Of a stretch of DNA of 64,000 bases, positions 1 to 13,600 are shown piece after piece. The position numbers and the translations under genes were made by a program. Origin of the DNA: Rugalucina vietnamica (lineage: Eukaryota; Mollusca; Bivalvia; Lucinida; Lucinidae); contig OZ024882.1 in NCBI GenBank assembly GCA_964017185.1, positions 36,442,488-36,506,487 on the forward strand. Direction: 5' to 3'. Within the stretch, counting starts at the first letter, position 1. The number at the start of each line of letters is the position of its first letter. Under the pieces are notes generated by a model. The model saw only the letters and a program-made list of their open reading frames with translations. It was not told where the DNA came from and ran no database searches.

Positions 1-75
1 GATTATACAGTTTAGCTTCTTTGTTGACAATATATTTTTTCGTTTCACTTGAGATCAATTTTGTTTGCAAAATTA

Positions 76-76
<1 letters not shown>

Positions 77-127
<51 letters not shown>
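77..127. repeat. poly-A tract of 51 bases
   Basis: An unbroken run of 51 A residues. It could be the tail of a degenerate retroposed sequence upstream, but nothing recognisable precedes it, so it is listed as a simple repeat. Confidence 0.95.
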
Positions 128-128
<1 letters not shown>

Positions 129-252
129 AGGTTACGTCACTTCTTCAGCCGCGCGAGAATGCTCGATTATCGCCATAATCGGGTATCACAATTTAGCGAA
201 ACAGGTGCGTCTTAATAGCGAAAGTGGGTCGATTCGGCCGCGAGTCGTTACA

Positions 253-318
253 TCCAACCCCCTGGTGAAATAATGTCATTTGGCGTGTCACCAGTAAACT
301 ATTCAGATTCAGATCAAC
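253..318 (+). mobile_element. Extremely 5'-truncated LINE copy (3' end only)
   Basis: About 62 bases match, with one difference, the last 62 bases of the long LINE at 5.1-8.35 kb. The match includes the motif CCCCTGGTGAAATAATGTCA and the ATTCAG tail repeats. This is a dead-on-arrival insertion of the same LINE family and helps define the family's 3' terminus. Confidence 0.85.
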
Positions 319-540
319 TTTCGGCAATGTCCCGTTATCGTCCCCGCGCTATATTTCCACCACCTCCCACCATACCCACCCACCCTCCAGATTTCTCAGA
401 CTTATAGATATGAAATATTAAACACGGAATAAACCTAATTTGCATATTATTTGCTTATTAAATTCACAAGGGGAACAACTTTTGATACAGTTTATTCCGT
501 AGAGGGGACGATAACAGGACATTGCCCAACTTTCTTTCTA
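319..540. mobile_element. Family D inverted-repeat element, copy 1
   Basis: The ends form an inverted repeat: TTCGGCAATGTCCCGTTATC at the left and GATAACAGGACATTGCCC at the right. There is no coding capacity. A second copy in opposite orientation lies at 9597-9980. It abuts the truncated LINE end at 253-318. Confidence 0.8.
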
Positions 541-1400
541 AAGTTACAAAAAATAAATAAAAATTACGTCACAGTCACGCGCGAAATTCTTCTAAGGCTG
601 AAAATAAAATTTTGTTTGTTTGTCCTTTACCTACCTACCCACAATTTAGCCCCCTACTCAAAAAATTATATTGCAGCTTTCTGAGAAAAAATATTTTTAT
701 TTTTCTTTGGCTGAAATGTATGATTTGGGTTTTTAAAAACTATTCAACTGCTAGTAAACAAACTTGTTAAATTCACCTTTCCTGGAAATTTTGTGCACTT
801 TATATGAAATATCTATTCATTTAATTCATGCCTATATTGCATGTACATGTAGTATTTTACGCAAAATACCGGTAAAAGGAATTTAAGCTGATTCTTACTA
901 GACTAAAATGTTGAAAGTTGAGTTTCTTTTTTTTACAGAAAGTAAAATATATTAATATGATATAATAATTTCCCTACCTACCTACCCAAGACTAAAATGC
1001 TGGGTAGGTAAAGGACAAACAAACAATTTTTTAATTCAGGCCTAATATCCGGTGTTACTATTTACCGGAACCAGAACGGGCCGGAACGATGCGTCTAAAT
1101 AGCGAAATCCGGTCGTTTCGGTCCCGAATCTTAAATCGGACATCCAAATGCAAGTAACTGGTCGTTTCGGCTCCGTGAGTCGTTCGTTCTTCAGTCAGCT
1201 ACCCGAGGGTTTTACCTGGCGCACAAAATGAACGTTTTGGCCCAAAAATGACCCCCAAAATACCCAGTTCTGTTCAGAGAGGGGACCATGATGTCCCCCA
1301 AAATTAATAAATATTTCTTGTTCCTGATATTGTCCTATTTTGTCAGAATTTGTCAGTAGTGGGACATTGGTCCCCTAAATTAATACTCTGAGGTCGATGG
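541..1400. other. Non-coding: family C copy plus fragments
   Basis: No gene is seen. The stretch holds family C copy 1 (594-1044). At about 1085-1200 two GGTCGTTTCGG motifs resemble the terminal units of the 50.1-kb element. At about 1345-1395 some 45 bases (GTCAGTAGTGGGACATTGGT core) recur near 41.31 kb. Confidence 0.6.
594..1044. mobile_element. Family C MITE, copy 1
   Basis: Non-coding element of about 450 bp. Inverted termini read TGTTTGTTTGTCCTTTACCT at the left and AGGTAAAGGACAAACAAACA at the right, each preceded by a TGAA-type outer end. The interior matches 3566-3996 in reverse orientation. Target duplication is not clear. Confidence 0.82.
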
Positions 1401-2055
1401 GGAACACCCTGGTACTAGGTAAGGTGGGGATAGTGAAGAGAGGGGTAGGAGTAAGGGTAGGGTAGAGTAATGAGTAAGGTAAGGGTAGAGTAGGGTAAGT
1501 AGTAGGAGTAATGCTAGGGTTTGGTAGGGTAGGGTTAGGTGGGGTATGGCACGGCAAGGAGTAAGGGTAGGGTAGAGTAATGAGTATAAAGGGTAGGGTA
1601 GAGTAGGGTAAGTAGTATGAGTAAGGATAGGGTTTGGTAGGGTAGGATATGAATACTGGTAGGGTAGAAGTAGGAGTAAGGGTATGGTAGGTTAAGGAGT
1701 AGCAGCAATGGTAGTAAGGGTAGCCTGGTAGGGGTAAGAGTTTGGGTAGGTAGAAGTTAGGGTATGGTATTGGTAGGATAAGGGAAGGAGTAAGGGTTAG
1801 GGCAAAGAGTATGAGTAAGGGTAGAGTATGGGTATGAGTAGGGTAGGGTAGGAGGTTATGTGTAGGGTAGAAGGTTATGTGTAGGGGTAGGAGTAAGGGT
1901 ATGGTAGGGGAAGGATTTGGAGTAGGGGGAAGTCGTAAGGATAGGGTAGGAGGTAAGGTATTGGGTAGGTGGTTCGGTGTAATGGTAGGAGTAAAGTTAG
2001 GGTAGAAGTAAGGGTAGGGTAGGGTATTGGATAGGGGAGGACAGGACAATGGCAC
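1395..2055. repeat. Degenerate G-rich GGGTA minisatellite
   Basis: About 660 bp of purine-rich + strand built from variants of GGGTA, GAGTA and AAGGGTAGG. The pattern opens a 226-codon Pro/Leu/Tyr-rich frame on the - strand, which I regard as an artefact of the repeat. It is telomere-like in composition but not a true TTAGGG array. Confidence 0.85.
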
Positions 2056-2085
2056 AACATATACTTTTACAGTAAGTTTTGTTCA

Positions 2086-2413
2086 GTTTTTTTTTTTTTT
2101 ATATATTTATATATTTTTTTTTCCTGGGCGAGACCAGTACTATATAGATCAGCTGGCAAACCTGCACTCCGATACACTTCGTGACCTCGCTCCTCTTCCG
2201 TGACATGGTATGGAGAGGTCTAACGGAATACCGATGGAAATATTCCGTCTAAGTACTATAGTAGGTTGTTTTTTTTATGGGTTTGTTGTTCCGGGAGCAC
2301 CCGAAGGCTCAACCGGGAGGTTGATTTTTGTTGTTGTTTTAGGAGAAGCCCGTGATCGAACCTGCGACCCCTGGTTTACAAGGCGAGTGACTTAACCACT
2401 GCACCACGGAGTT
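2086..2413 (-). mobile_element. tRNA-derived SINE
   Basis: Read on -, the head at 2413-2345 has an A box in GTGGTGCAGTGGTTAAG and a B box GGTTCGATC, as in tRNA-derived SINEs. The body runs towards 2120 and ends in an A/T-rich tail at 2121-2086. The head resembles the - strand SINE at 24378. It cannot fold as a complete tRNA, so it is not a tRNA gene. Confidence 0.75.
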
Positions 2414-2486
2414 TAGTAGTTGTTAAATCAATAATAATTTCAAAATCATGATGGCATGCCCGTTCTAGGCAGTGCCTAAGTTCATA

Positions 2487-2690
2487 TTAGTATATGAAAT
2501 GATCTGTTTCCATAAGTTTCAGTTGGGTTCTAAGGTATTGTTTTGCAGCACTTTTGAATCCATTGAAACTACGCTTTTGTTTGACATCTAAGGGTAGAGA
2601 ATTCCAATCTTTAATCGCATTATAATAGAAAGTTGTTGCTGAAAGTAGTCCCGGATAAACTGACCCAGTAGAAAAAGGACCATCTAATCG
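2487..2690 (-). mobile_element. LINE reverse transcriptase C-terminal remnant
   Basis: An open - strand frame of about 56 codons ending at 2487 contains FYYNAIKDWNSLPLDVK and then a FKSAAKQYL segment. This is the WNSLP block typical of the extreme C-terminus of CR1/Jockey-type LINE reverse transcriptases. Nothing upstream is readable as the palm domain, so the copy is 5'-truncated. The assignment rests on motif recognition. Confidence 0.65.
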
Positions 2691-3565
2691 ACAGCAAAAC
2701 CAACTGAATCATTGACGCAATCGACTTTAGATTTAAACCTAAATGAGTATTTAGATGTGTTTCATAAATTCAACTGCATGTTACACCAGATAACAACATG
2801 AAACCCGTGAAAAACAAAAGATTACCCCACAAGTATTTCTGCTAACTATTGATAAGTTTGCACCGACGGTGTTATGGTAAAAAGTAAGCTAACACCGCCG
2901 GTGTCGTTAGAGAAATGACAACAAATGTGTTTGAGACACGTCTCATTTAATTTTAGTGAATTTCTGTGTTTCTGCTCTAAATCACTCAAAATACTGTTTC
3001 ATTCATGTAAGTTTAATATGATTTCTCGAGCAATTTATGCAGTCAAACTAAATTTGATTTGGTAAAACCTGAAAAGACCCATTGAAATGTCACCATATGG
3101 ATTACAAGGATAGCTTTTAAAAAAGCTAGAAGCGGCTCATTTAGCATTTTGTATTATGACCACACCATTTTGGAAATCTATTCATTTTTTAAACAAATTA
3201 ACTTGTATGCTAGTGGTTTCTGAGAAAACAAATTTCTTATTTTGATGTGCATGAGCTCAAGATTACTCTCACACTGATCTCATGAGAATTAGTAGTAAAG
3301 TAAATGTGTGTGTGTGGCTGTCCACATACATGTGATATCTCCTGACTGATCGTGAATCTCCCGATATTCTTGTCCCTTTTCCGCCTACCCGATATTGTAA
3401 TGAAAAACCCGACGAAGAAAAAAATCCTATCACGTTTTTCCCCAACCAACAATTTGTGTATTTTTCCTGAGAAGTAGTAGAGTGTTTACAGCACCTAACT
3501 ATCAGTGAGCTTAGTAGAGTGTTTACAGCACCTAACTAACAGTGAATTGACACAGTGTTATCATC
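2691..3565. other. Intergenic; small hairpin and tandem duplication
   Basis: No gene is seen. A short hairpin (CACCGACGGTGTTA paired with TAACACCGCCGGTG) lies at about 2858-2903. A 37-bp direct duplication containing AGTGTTTACAGCACCTAAC lies at about 3474-3546. Confidence 0.6.
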
Positions 3566-3996
3566 AGGCCTGAATTAAAAAATTGTTTGTTTGTCCTTTA
3601 CCTACCCAGAATTTTAATCTTGGGTAGGTAGGTAGGGAAATTAATATATTTTGCTTTCTGTAAAAAAAATATGTAATTAACTTTCAACAGTTTAGTGTAG
3701 TATGAATTGGCCTTTATTTTACCTGAAATACGACTTGTACATGTAAGAATGGCAAGTATAAATCGAATGAATAGATATTTCACATACATTGCACAAATTT
3801 TCCAGGAAAGGCATTTAATTAACAACTTGTAAACAAGCATTTGAATAGTTTAATAAAACCCAAGTCGTACATATCAGCCATAAAAAAATAAAAATATTTT
3901 TCCTCACAAAATTGCAATATAATTTTTTGAGTAGGGGGCTAAATTGTGGGTAGGTAGGTAAAGGACAAACAAATAAAATTTTATTTTCAGCCTCAT
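3566..3996. mobile_element. Family C MITE, copy 2 (inverted)
   Basis: Same family as 594-1044 but in the opposite orientation: inverted TTTGTTTGTCCTTTACCT termini, outer ends CCTGAATTAAAAAATTG and TTTTATTTTCAGCC, and a recognisably homologous interior (for example GAGTAGGGGGCTAAATTGTG). Non-coding. Confidence 0.82.
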
Positions 3997-5090
3997 AAGG
4001 TGTCAGATTGAGAAGGTGTTATGTGAAGGTTGAGCAATGTTGCGTAACATTGCGTCGATAAGTTACTTTGTTTTCAAATTACTGATCCGAATAATTCCCA
4101 AGCAGGTTATTGTCTTGTTTGACAAAACATGTTTTCACAATAGTGAAGTCAGTTAAAACAGTAATCTAATTAATACAGCCAATCAGTCACACTAAGGTGG
4201 CAATGAATGGTGTCACAAAAAAATAATAATTTAATTCTTAGTTGAAATTACATCTGTCACTTCTGTAGCCCTGTAGTTTTCAGATAAAAAGAAGTTGCTT
4301 TGGTCAAAAGGAATTCACCAAGAAACTGTGATCTATTTTATTTTCTTAATGTATAAAATAATCATTAATGATTATCACATACAGAACCAGTTATAAAACG
4401 GAACCTTGTTTAATGCCTTATAAACGATCTTTGTATCTGAACAACAATAAGCGAAATATCAATTCAAACAATAAATTTATCACTTTAACATTGTTTGACT
4501 TTTTATACACAGTAAAGTCAGTATTTTACGCATCAGGAATTTAAAATTTTATATGCAGTACCCAATATTGAGGAAACTATTTACACCCGGATAACTTTGT
4601 GTGGTGAACGCTTTACTGCAACACCGTTTAGGTCTGAGCATGCTCACTGGTAAAATTTACTTTCGTTTTGGATAGCCAGTTGACATGTTGAAATTGTTTC
4701 AATTAGGGGATGTTTTATCGTTTGTAAAATGATTTGAAATAAATGGAACATAATAATTACACTAAACTTGACTTGATTTATTCTTTTGTATAGAATATCT
4801 GAGGTGGGTTATTATACTTTTCATTTATTTTACCCAGTATATGCACCATCCATATGCTTCCCCACCCACATGTACTCCTACAGAAACTGTGTATCTATCG
4901 ATGTCTATACACACACTTTTTTTTTTTTTTTTTTTTGGTGGGGGGGGGGGGGTGCATAATATGCAGTGGTCAGGAATAAAATACTGAAGTGTGCATATAA
5001 TCTGATCATTTTGGAAATTCTTTCCTTGGAATATGTTGCTATGCCGCGTTAAAATATAGTTTAATTTTGTCGATAAAAAACCTCCCTATT
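3997..5090. other. Intergenic, no gene seen
   Basis: AT-rich sequence with no supported coding region. A poly-T then poly-G tract lies at about 4918-4953, and CTCCCTAT-containing short repeats lie just before the LINE at 5070-5140. Confidence 0.6.
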
Positions 5091-5157
5091 TCAGACCCAA
5101 ATCTCCCTACCAAAAATTTCAAATCTCCCTATTTGGCATCCAAGATGTATCACATGT

Positions 5158-6795
5158 ATGGCTGTCCAGTGTGACAAATGTGAAATGTGGGTGCACAATA
5201 TCTGTTATTTTATGTCAGACTCAGAGTATGAAACGATGCAAAACTCAAACTGTACATGGATTTGCCCAAAATGTGACTTTTTCAATTTCTCAGACTCTTT
5301 TTTCAATGAACAGTTTAACTTGGAAAGTGAAAATAGGTTTGACCTACTTGCAAGAGGTCATGAAACCAAGTCCACTGAAACCTTGAATAGCAAAAACAGT
5401 TTTATTAGTGGTCTGAAATTTTCCAGTATCAACATAAACAGTATAAGAGGAAAAAAACTTGAGTTGTTGGCCTTCATTGATTTTCATCAATCTCAGATTT
5501 TGGCGATTCAGGAAACAAAAATTGACAATTCCATATTAACGTCTGAATTATTTCCGGAATCTTTTCCATACAGCTTGTACAGAAAGGATAGAACCTTAAA
5601 TGGCGGTGGTGTTATGCTTCTTGTACACAAGGACATCCCACACATGCCCCTCACAGAATTGGACAATGACTCAGAGTCAGTTTGGGTCAAACTTTTTGTA
5701 AATATGAAAACTCACTTTGTGGCTAGCTGGTATCGACCACCTGTCGATGGTCATTTACCAGTATCGGACAATGGAAATGACTTATTGAATTCTCTGGAAA
5801 AGTTTGACAATTTATTTAGAGAACAGCTTGACAAAATCAAAAATATTAATAAAGGCAACAAACCCCCCTTAATTCATGTTTTAGGTGATTTTAACTTTAG
5901 AGATATTGTATGGCCGGACAGACTCAGCAAATCTGGGTCATCATTGAGTCAGACGGAGGGTCAGATTTTGATAGATATCATGAATGACCATGGTTTGGAA
6001 CAATTAGTCAATTTCCCCACCAGAGAAAGAAATACTTTGGACTTAATTTTGACCTCTCTTCCTGGTCAGTTTGTAGACATTCATTCCCCGGATAAGCTCA
6101 GTGATCATGACATTGTTTCTGGCACATTGAAAATTGCTATCCCCCCTATAAAGAAACCTAGGAGAAAAGTGTATCGTTATCAGAAAGGTGATTATGAATC
6201 TATAAGAGCAGAAACACTTAAATTTGCAAAGGAAAGATACTTCAACGGTTACTCAGCTACTCGGTCGGTCCAGGAAAATTTCAATCTCATTACATCGTTT
6301 ATTCAGGAATCGGCAGATAAACATATCCCCTCAAAAACTAGTTGCTCAGTTTCCTCTGTCCCTTGGATAACACCTGAAATAAGAAGGAAGATTCGCAGAA
6401 AAAATGCAACTCATGCAAAAGCTAAAAAGACTGGTAGTGCAAAATTTAGATCTAAATTTGAATCTTTATGGAAAGAGATCAAAGCTGATATCAGGAAGCA
6501 GCATGATTTTTATGTGAACAACTTGGTAGGAGATGTTAAGGCTAATCCTAGAGATTTTTACAGGTACATAAACAGTCAGAAAAAAGATACCCAAGGTATT
6601 CCCCCGTTGAAAAAGAGAAATGGAAGTGGAATAGCTCAATCCGAATTTGAGAAGGCGGAAGAATTTAATGGTCAGTTCTCGGATGTTTTCACTAAAAGTG
6701 AATACAAACAGGTCCCTCTTATGGATAGATCTGCCCCATTCATGCATGATATTGTGGTCACAAAGGAAGGGGTGACCAACTTCTCAAAGGTCTAA
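5158..6795 (+). pseudogene. LINE PHD finger plus endonuclease frame
   Basis: 545 codons. Residues 1-45 hold a PHD-like Cys/His pattern (QCDKCEMWVH, later WICPKC); its first Cys pair may lie upstream of the ATG, where the frame continues with more Cys residues. Residues about 85-340 are an exonuclease-endonuclease-phosphatase fold: NINSIRGKKLE, QETKID, GGGVMLL, ASWYRPP, GDFNFRDIVW and SDHDIV are all visible, so the endonuclease active-site motifs look intact. Residues 350-545 are the basic linker leading towards RT. The frame ends early at 6795 because of a single-base shift near 6778; the RT frame picks up at CAACTTCTCAAAGGTCT. Confidence 0.85.
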
Positions 6796-8276
6796 ACCCG
6801 TTTAAAGCCTTAGGGCCTGATGAGCTTCATCCCAGAGTCCTAAAGGAACTGGCTATGGAATTAGGGCCGGTATTCGCCCATCTCTTCCAGCAGTCAATTG
6901 ATACAGGTGAAATTCCTAAAGAATGGTCTCTTGCTAATATTTGCCCCCTGTTTAAGAAGGGCGACAGGTCACTTGCCCGCAATTACCGCCCTGTTTCTTT
7001 GACATGCATTCCTTGTAAGCTTCTTGAACATATTGTATGCTCTAATATTATGGCCCATCTTGATGAACATGAACTCCTGTCGGACAGGCAACACGCATTT
7101 AGGAAATGGCATAGCTGTGAAACTCAGTTGACTACAGTGATAAATGACTGGGCCAAAATCTTGGACAAAAAAGGCCAGGTCGACACTTTTATACTCGATT
7201 TTGAAAAGGCTTTCGATACTCCTCCCCATGAACTCCTTAAAAGCAAATTGTTCAGCTATGGAATAGGTGGAACAACACTGAATTGGATAAATGCTTTCCT
7301 TTGTTTCAGACAACAAAGGGTAGTGGTTAATGGTATTAAATCGGATTGGGCTCCAGTTGTGTCGGGTGTCCCTCAGGGCACCGTTCTCGGCCCCTTGCTG
7401 TTTTCCTTGTATATAAATGACATCTCAGCAGACATCGAGTCTGAAATAAGACTCTTTGCTGATGGTTGTGTTTGCTATCGTGAAATCAAGAATGAAGAGG
7501 ATACATTGAAACTTCAAAGAGACATTGATCGCTTAGGCAGTTGGGCTAGAAAATGGGGAATGAGATTTCAACCCGTCAAATGCAACATGATGCAGCTGAC
7601 AAATAAACGGTCTAGTAAGATACAGGCTAACTACACCCTTGAGGGCACTTTACTGGAAAACGTTGAAAGCATAAAATACCTGGGTGTAACTATCACAAAT
7701 GATTTGAAATGGAATACTCATATTTCCAATGTTTGTACAAAAGCTAACAGAACTCTCGGATTCTTGAGGAGAAATTTGTATTCTTGTCCCCCAGATGTGA
7801 AAGAAGCAGCTTATAAAGGACTGGTGCGGCCTGTCTTGGAATATGGAAGCTCAGTTTGGGACCCTCACACTCATGGCCTCCAGGAAGAACTGGAAAAGGT
7901 CCAAAATCGTGCGGCAAGGTTTGTGACGGGAAATTATGTTTTTGAAACTGGGAGCATGACTGGCATTTTAGGTCAACTGAAATGGGAATCTCTTAAGAAA
8001 AGGAGGAAGGATAGAAGACTTATATTGCTATACAAAGGTCTAAAGGGTAAAGCCAGAATACCCACAGATGACCTTATCCCAAAGAATAGGCGTTGTAGAA
8101 ATCAACACTCTTTGGCTTTTCAGATACCTTCAGCTAGCAAAGAAGCGTACAAAAGTAGTTTCTTTCTACAGACTATCAGGGACTGGAATGACCTCCCTGA
8201 TTCACTTGTCTCCTCTGCTGAAATGTCTGATGACTGTGTGTCCAAGTTCGCTTCACTCGTGCGTTCAAGGGACTAA
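6778..8276 (+). pseudogene. LINE reverse transcriptase frame
   Basis: About 499 codons in the frame shifted relative to the endonuclease. RT landmarks in order: ALGPDELHPRVLKEL, NYRPVSLTCIPCKLLE, DFEKAFDTPPHELL, SGVPQGTVLGPLLFSLYIND, then RLFADGCVCY where FADD is expected. The second catalytic Asp is replaced by Gly, so polymerase activity is lost in this copy. The C-terminal region has KYLGVTITNDLKWNTHI, RPVLEYGSSVWDPH, QNRAARFVTGNY and DWNDLP, ending at a TAA at 8274-8276. These blocks place it in the CR1/Jockey group; the exact clade cannot be settled by eye. Confidence 0.88.
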
Positions 8277-8354
8277 TTTCTCCCCCATCCGAACCCCCTG
8301 GTGAAATAATGTCATTTGGCATGTCACCAGTAAACTATTCAGATTCAGATTCAG

Positions 8355-9596
<1,242 letters not shown>

Positions 9597-9980
9597 TTTC
9601 GGCAATATACCGTCATCGTCCCTGCTACAGAATAAACTGCATTCAAAATTGTTCCCCTGTACAGTTTAATGAGCAAGTTAGTTTTTATTTGTTGTTGTTT
9701 TGATTTTTTACTGTTTACTGAGTAGATCAACTTGTGACCATTGCCTCAGGAGCTGTGGAAATATGACTTGCTCAAGGCCACAACGAAAGGCGCGTCGGCT
9801 GTGGATTGAATAGGGACCTCTGGGACACTCACTCCAGGAGTCAACCACTTTGTCCCTGTGCCAGTCCGCTCCACAGGTTTATTCGATGTTTAATATTTCA
9901 TATCTATAAGTTGAAGAATCTGGAGAGTGGATGGGTATGGTGGGTTGAAATATAGTGCAGGGAGGATGATGGTATATTGC
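9597..9980. mobile_element. Family D element, copy 2, interrupted
   Basis: Homologous to 319-540 in opposite orientation: termini GGCAATATACCGTCATCGTC at the left and GATGATGGTATATTGC at the right. Both halves align with copy 1 (for example TTAATATTTCATATCTATAA). Between them, at about 9683-9873, lies roughly 190 bp absent from copy 1, so another sequence inserted into this copy. The insert has no clear identity. Confidence 0.78.
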
Positions 9981-10526
9981 TTTTGTTTCTTTGTCCTTCT
10001 GCAGAATCAGAATAGTTTACTGGTGTCAATAACATCAAATTGACAATATAGAAATGTTCATTGAAGGGCTAGTTACAGTGTTACAATACACTTGAGAGAG
10101 GGCGTAACTCACTAACTGTGTGAGTGCGTTCTTGAAGCTCTCCACTGTCTAAACATGACACGTGAAACTGAAACATCTCTGTATCAAGCTGGTTTCATTC
10201 AGCTATTGATTTTATTTAAAAATTGACTATTTAAGCTGCTCAGTTTTATTGTTTTATATGGTGCAAAACACATTGTGCCCTGTCAAGAGCTTATAATTCT
10301 TTCCAGGGCTACTAGCTTTCTCTCAGTATAGTATAACAGAAGCCTAATCTGATGGCATACTCACCAGCATTGTCTTTTGATCACTTGATAGAATCTCAAA
10401 ATTGTGATTTCAGTTTTAAATTCGCTTTCACAGTCACACACGCTACAAGTTAAGTAGTGAGTAAAATTGGCAGATCTAGTAAATAGAAAGTTTGGCACTT
10501 TCTAAAACAAATATTTTTTTTTTCAG
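9981..10526. other. Region 5' of SLC33A1 coding exon
   Basis: No coding sequence seen. It ends with a pyrimidine tract and AG at 10513-10526, a good 3' splice site, implying that a non-coding first exon and the promoter lie further upstream. I cannot place that first exon. Confidence 0.45.
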
Positions 10527-10658
10527 ATAAATTTAGGAAGGAGAATGATACTAATTACTTTCACTTGAATGACAAAGGACTTTCACAATAGTTCAAAGAG
10601 TGGCACAATTTCTAGTCTATTTCCAAGACTCTCATCAATTCTACATTCCATCTACAAA

Positions 10659-13600
10659 ATGTCAACACGATCACCAAAACGTAGGAAGCCAGTTGGTGGC
10701 AGCCAGAATGACGTTGAGGCCCATTATAAACTTGTATCATCATCTGAACTTGATGACGGACCAAACAGCGCCCCAACAAACACAAACCATGAGAAGGATA
10801 ACCCTGGACTAAAGGGGGACTATTCTAATATTCTTTTGTTGATGTTCTTGTATGTCCTGCAAGGCATTCCTTTAGGTCTTGGTGGAAGTATACCATTGTT
10901 ACTGCAGAGCAGGAAAGTCAGTTACAAAGACCAGGCTGTGTTCAGTTTTATATACTGGCCGTTCAGCATTAAACTTTTATGGGCCCCATTAGTGGATGCC
11001 TTGTATTTTCAATGGTTTGGGAGACGAAAAACTTGGCTAGTGCCAACACAATATTTGATAGGGATATTTATGCTGTTTTTATCAACACATATTGATGAGT
11101 TGCTGGGGACAGAAGCGGACGCTGAGGAAGGGAGAATTAACATTGTGACCTTGACCTTTGTGTTCTTCTGTCTGAACTTTCTGGCAGCAACACAAGATAT
11201 AGCAGTGGATGGATGGGCACTTACCATGCTTTCGAGGTAGGTTCTGTTATAGTATGATCAAGTTATACGGTGAATATGCTTACAATCATATAGATGAGTC
11301 TACTTTCAACCTCCATATATTAAACTAACTTTATAGTAGACCAGGTAGTAAAAATGTTTTAGCCTTTAATGCATGCATAAAACTTTTGTACACAAGTATA
11401 TATATCCACAGCATTGTGGTTTTATCGAAAAAGTTAAAAACGATTTGTAATGTTAAATTATCTTTTTCAGGAGAAATGTTGGCTGGGCAAGCACATGCAA
11501 TTCCGTTGGACAGACAGCAGGGTATTTTCTCGGCAATGTTCTATTTTTAGCGCTGGAATCAGCTGATTTTTGCAACAAGTATCTACGTTCAGAACCTCAA
11601 GATGTAGGACTTGTCACACTATCAAGTAAGTCTGAAGAAATGATGTCTTCTAGATTTGCCAGATGTAACTGGCCAAGACTTTGCATGTACGGAATGTAGT
11701 ACTGTGCTCTAAAGACTGTGTACTGGAGTTTTAAGCCATATCTTAATCAGCTATTATAAACTTAACATCTTGACTTTACAACAGAAACTTAGAATTTAGT
11801 CTGATTGCTCCATCTGTGTAGCAAAAATCTTGAGTCTATCATCTGATTTGTTTCTTTGACATATCCTTAGTAGCATGATTTATCCTTAAACCTCTTCTAT
11901 AAGAATTTAATCCTTATTTTGTTTTTCACAGGTTTCTTTTATTTCTGGGGTATTGTTTTCTTCATAACAACAACTCTGGTGTGGATCTTGAAGCGGGAGC
12001 ACCCTGACCCGGAACTGGACCCAGAGCACGGTATTGTAGAGACATACAAACAGCTGTACAAAGTTATCAGACTACCAGCTGTGGTGTCTTATGTTGTCAT
12101 ACTACTCACTTCAAAGGTATGAATTTGATAGGGGTATGAGTTACGTGTTTTAGGGGTGTTCTGAAACAAACCAGGCTATTCACAAAAGATTATTGTACTT
12201 ACTGCTCAGCTGGTCTGCACTTTTGTTCTGGCAAATGTTTAAAGTTTATTCAGACTGCTCACTAGATTTTTGAAAATTGGAATAAAAAATGAGGGATGTT
12301 CCCTCAAAATTTTGGAGTTTTACTATACTTTTCTATTTAGACCTTTCAAAATAGTTGAAGTCAAAATCCATTTGGATTGAATGAGAACTGTGTAAATTTT
12401 TAATAGGTTGAACTTGAAAGGCCCCAATAATCCATTGTTTTTTACCACCTTATTTTACATTTTCGGAAGTGTATTGTACTTTCAACTGCAACCATATTTT
12501 ATGATGGTGTTATTATTATGATCTCCTATAATTGACATGAGCATGGTTTTCTGAAAACCAGTTTTGTATTTCTGGCCACGTCAGACATGAACCAGGAAAT
12601 GGCGAGATGTATATGTTTGTGAACGACTTGATCAGAAACTCCAGACAGGTTTTCTCATGATTATCTTGTCTTTTATTTCACAGGTAGCCTTTGCAGCAGC
12701 TGATTCACTGTCAGGTCTAAAACTCATTGAGGCAGGAATGCCAAAGGAAACTCTGGCGTTATTTGCCGTCCCGATGGTACCGATACAGATTATTCTACCG
12801 CTTATTATAAGTAAATATACAGCTGGTCCGAGACCAATGGATGTGTTTCTGAAAGCCATTCCATTTAGGTGAGTTGGATATAAAAACTCATATTTAATCA
12901 GCATCAACTTTGATAGATGCCAATACACATTAACTCCTATACCATGAGAGTATAATATGCGAGTTAATAATACCTGTGAAACTAATAAGATACTGGGTGT
13001 TTCTATAGATGTTGCAAATGTAATATGAGATTAAGAAAACTGACTATCCTGACATGACCTTAATTCCGTAATTGATCCACAACATTTGCATGTGCACTTT
13101 TGTCAATCTTTGGCATGCTTAGTCTAAGCAATTTACCAGTGCACACTGCTCATCACCAGAAACTAACAACTACATGTGATGGGTACCAGCATGTTCAGGT
13201 GGAAAAATATTGGAAGGTCACACTCATTTTTCAAGTTCATTTCTGCCATCTGTTTACTGATTTCTAAAATGTTTTCTAATCGTATCACAACAAAATTTAT
13301 TGAGCTCTTGATATTGCCATAAAATGAGCCGCCTCATGAGAAAACCAACAATCTGCATATGCGAAAATAAAGACGCAGATCAGCTTCGCGGTAACCGCGA
13401 AGCTGATCAGCGCCTTTGTTTTCGCTACACGGATAGTACAATTCCTCTACTTTCTAAATCCAAAATTTCCAGTCTCTAACCATCCTCTGTGACTGTACAG
13501 GCCAGTTTGTGTCGGACCAGTTCGGAAACCACATTGTTGGTTTTCCCATTTGGCGGCTCATTTTTCTACCATCCATCAGATGAGAGAACTCCTCCATCAG

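Larger units (their letters stand above)
5090..8354 (+). mobile_element. Near full-length LINE, CR1/Jockey group, PHD-EN-RT
   Basis: Non-LTR retrotransposon with a PHD-like zinc finger, an apurinic-type endonuclease and a reverse transcriptase, followed by a 3' end with ATTCAG repeats at about 8335-8354. The 5' boundary is uncertain. Endonuclease and RT frames are interrupted by one frameshift near 6778, and the RT catalytic box reads FADG instead of FADD, so this copy is dead. PHD domains are known in ORF1 of some CR1-like elements. A 62-bp terminal fragment of the same family lies at 253-318. Confidence 0.9.

Noticed and set aside
1375-2055. 226-codon Pro/Leu/Tyr-rich frame on -
   Set aside because: It is the reverse reading of a GGGTA-type minisatellite; composition and repetition explain the absence of stops.
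1395-2055. Interstitial telomere repeat
   Set aside because: Units are GGGTA/GAGTA variants, not TTAGGG.
10569-10658. Upstream in-frame ATG of SLC33A1
   Set aside because: Adds 30 residues without family similarity; the ATG at 10659 has better context. Not excluded.
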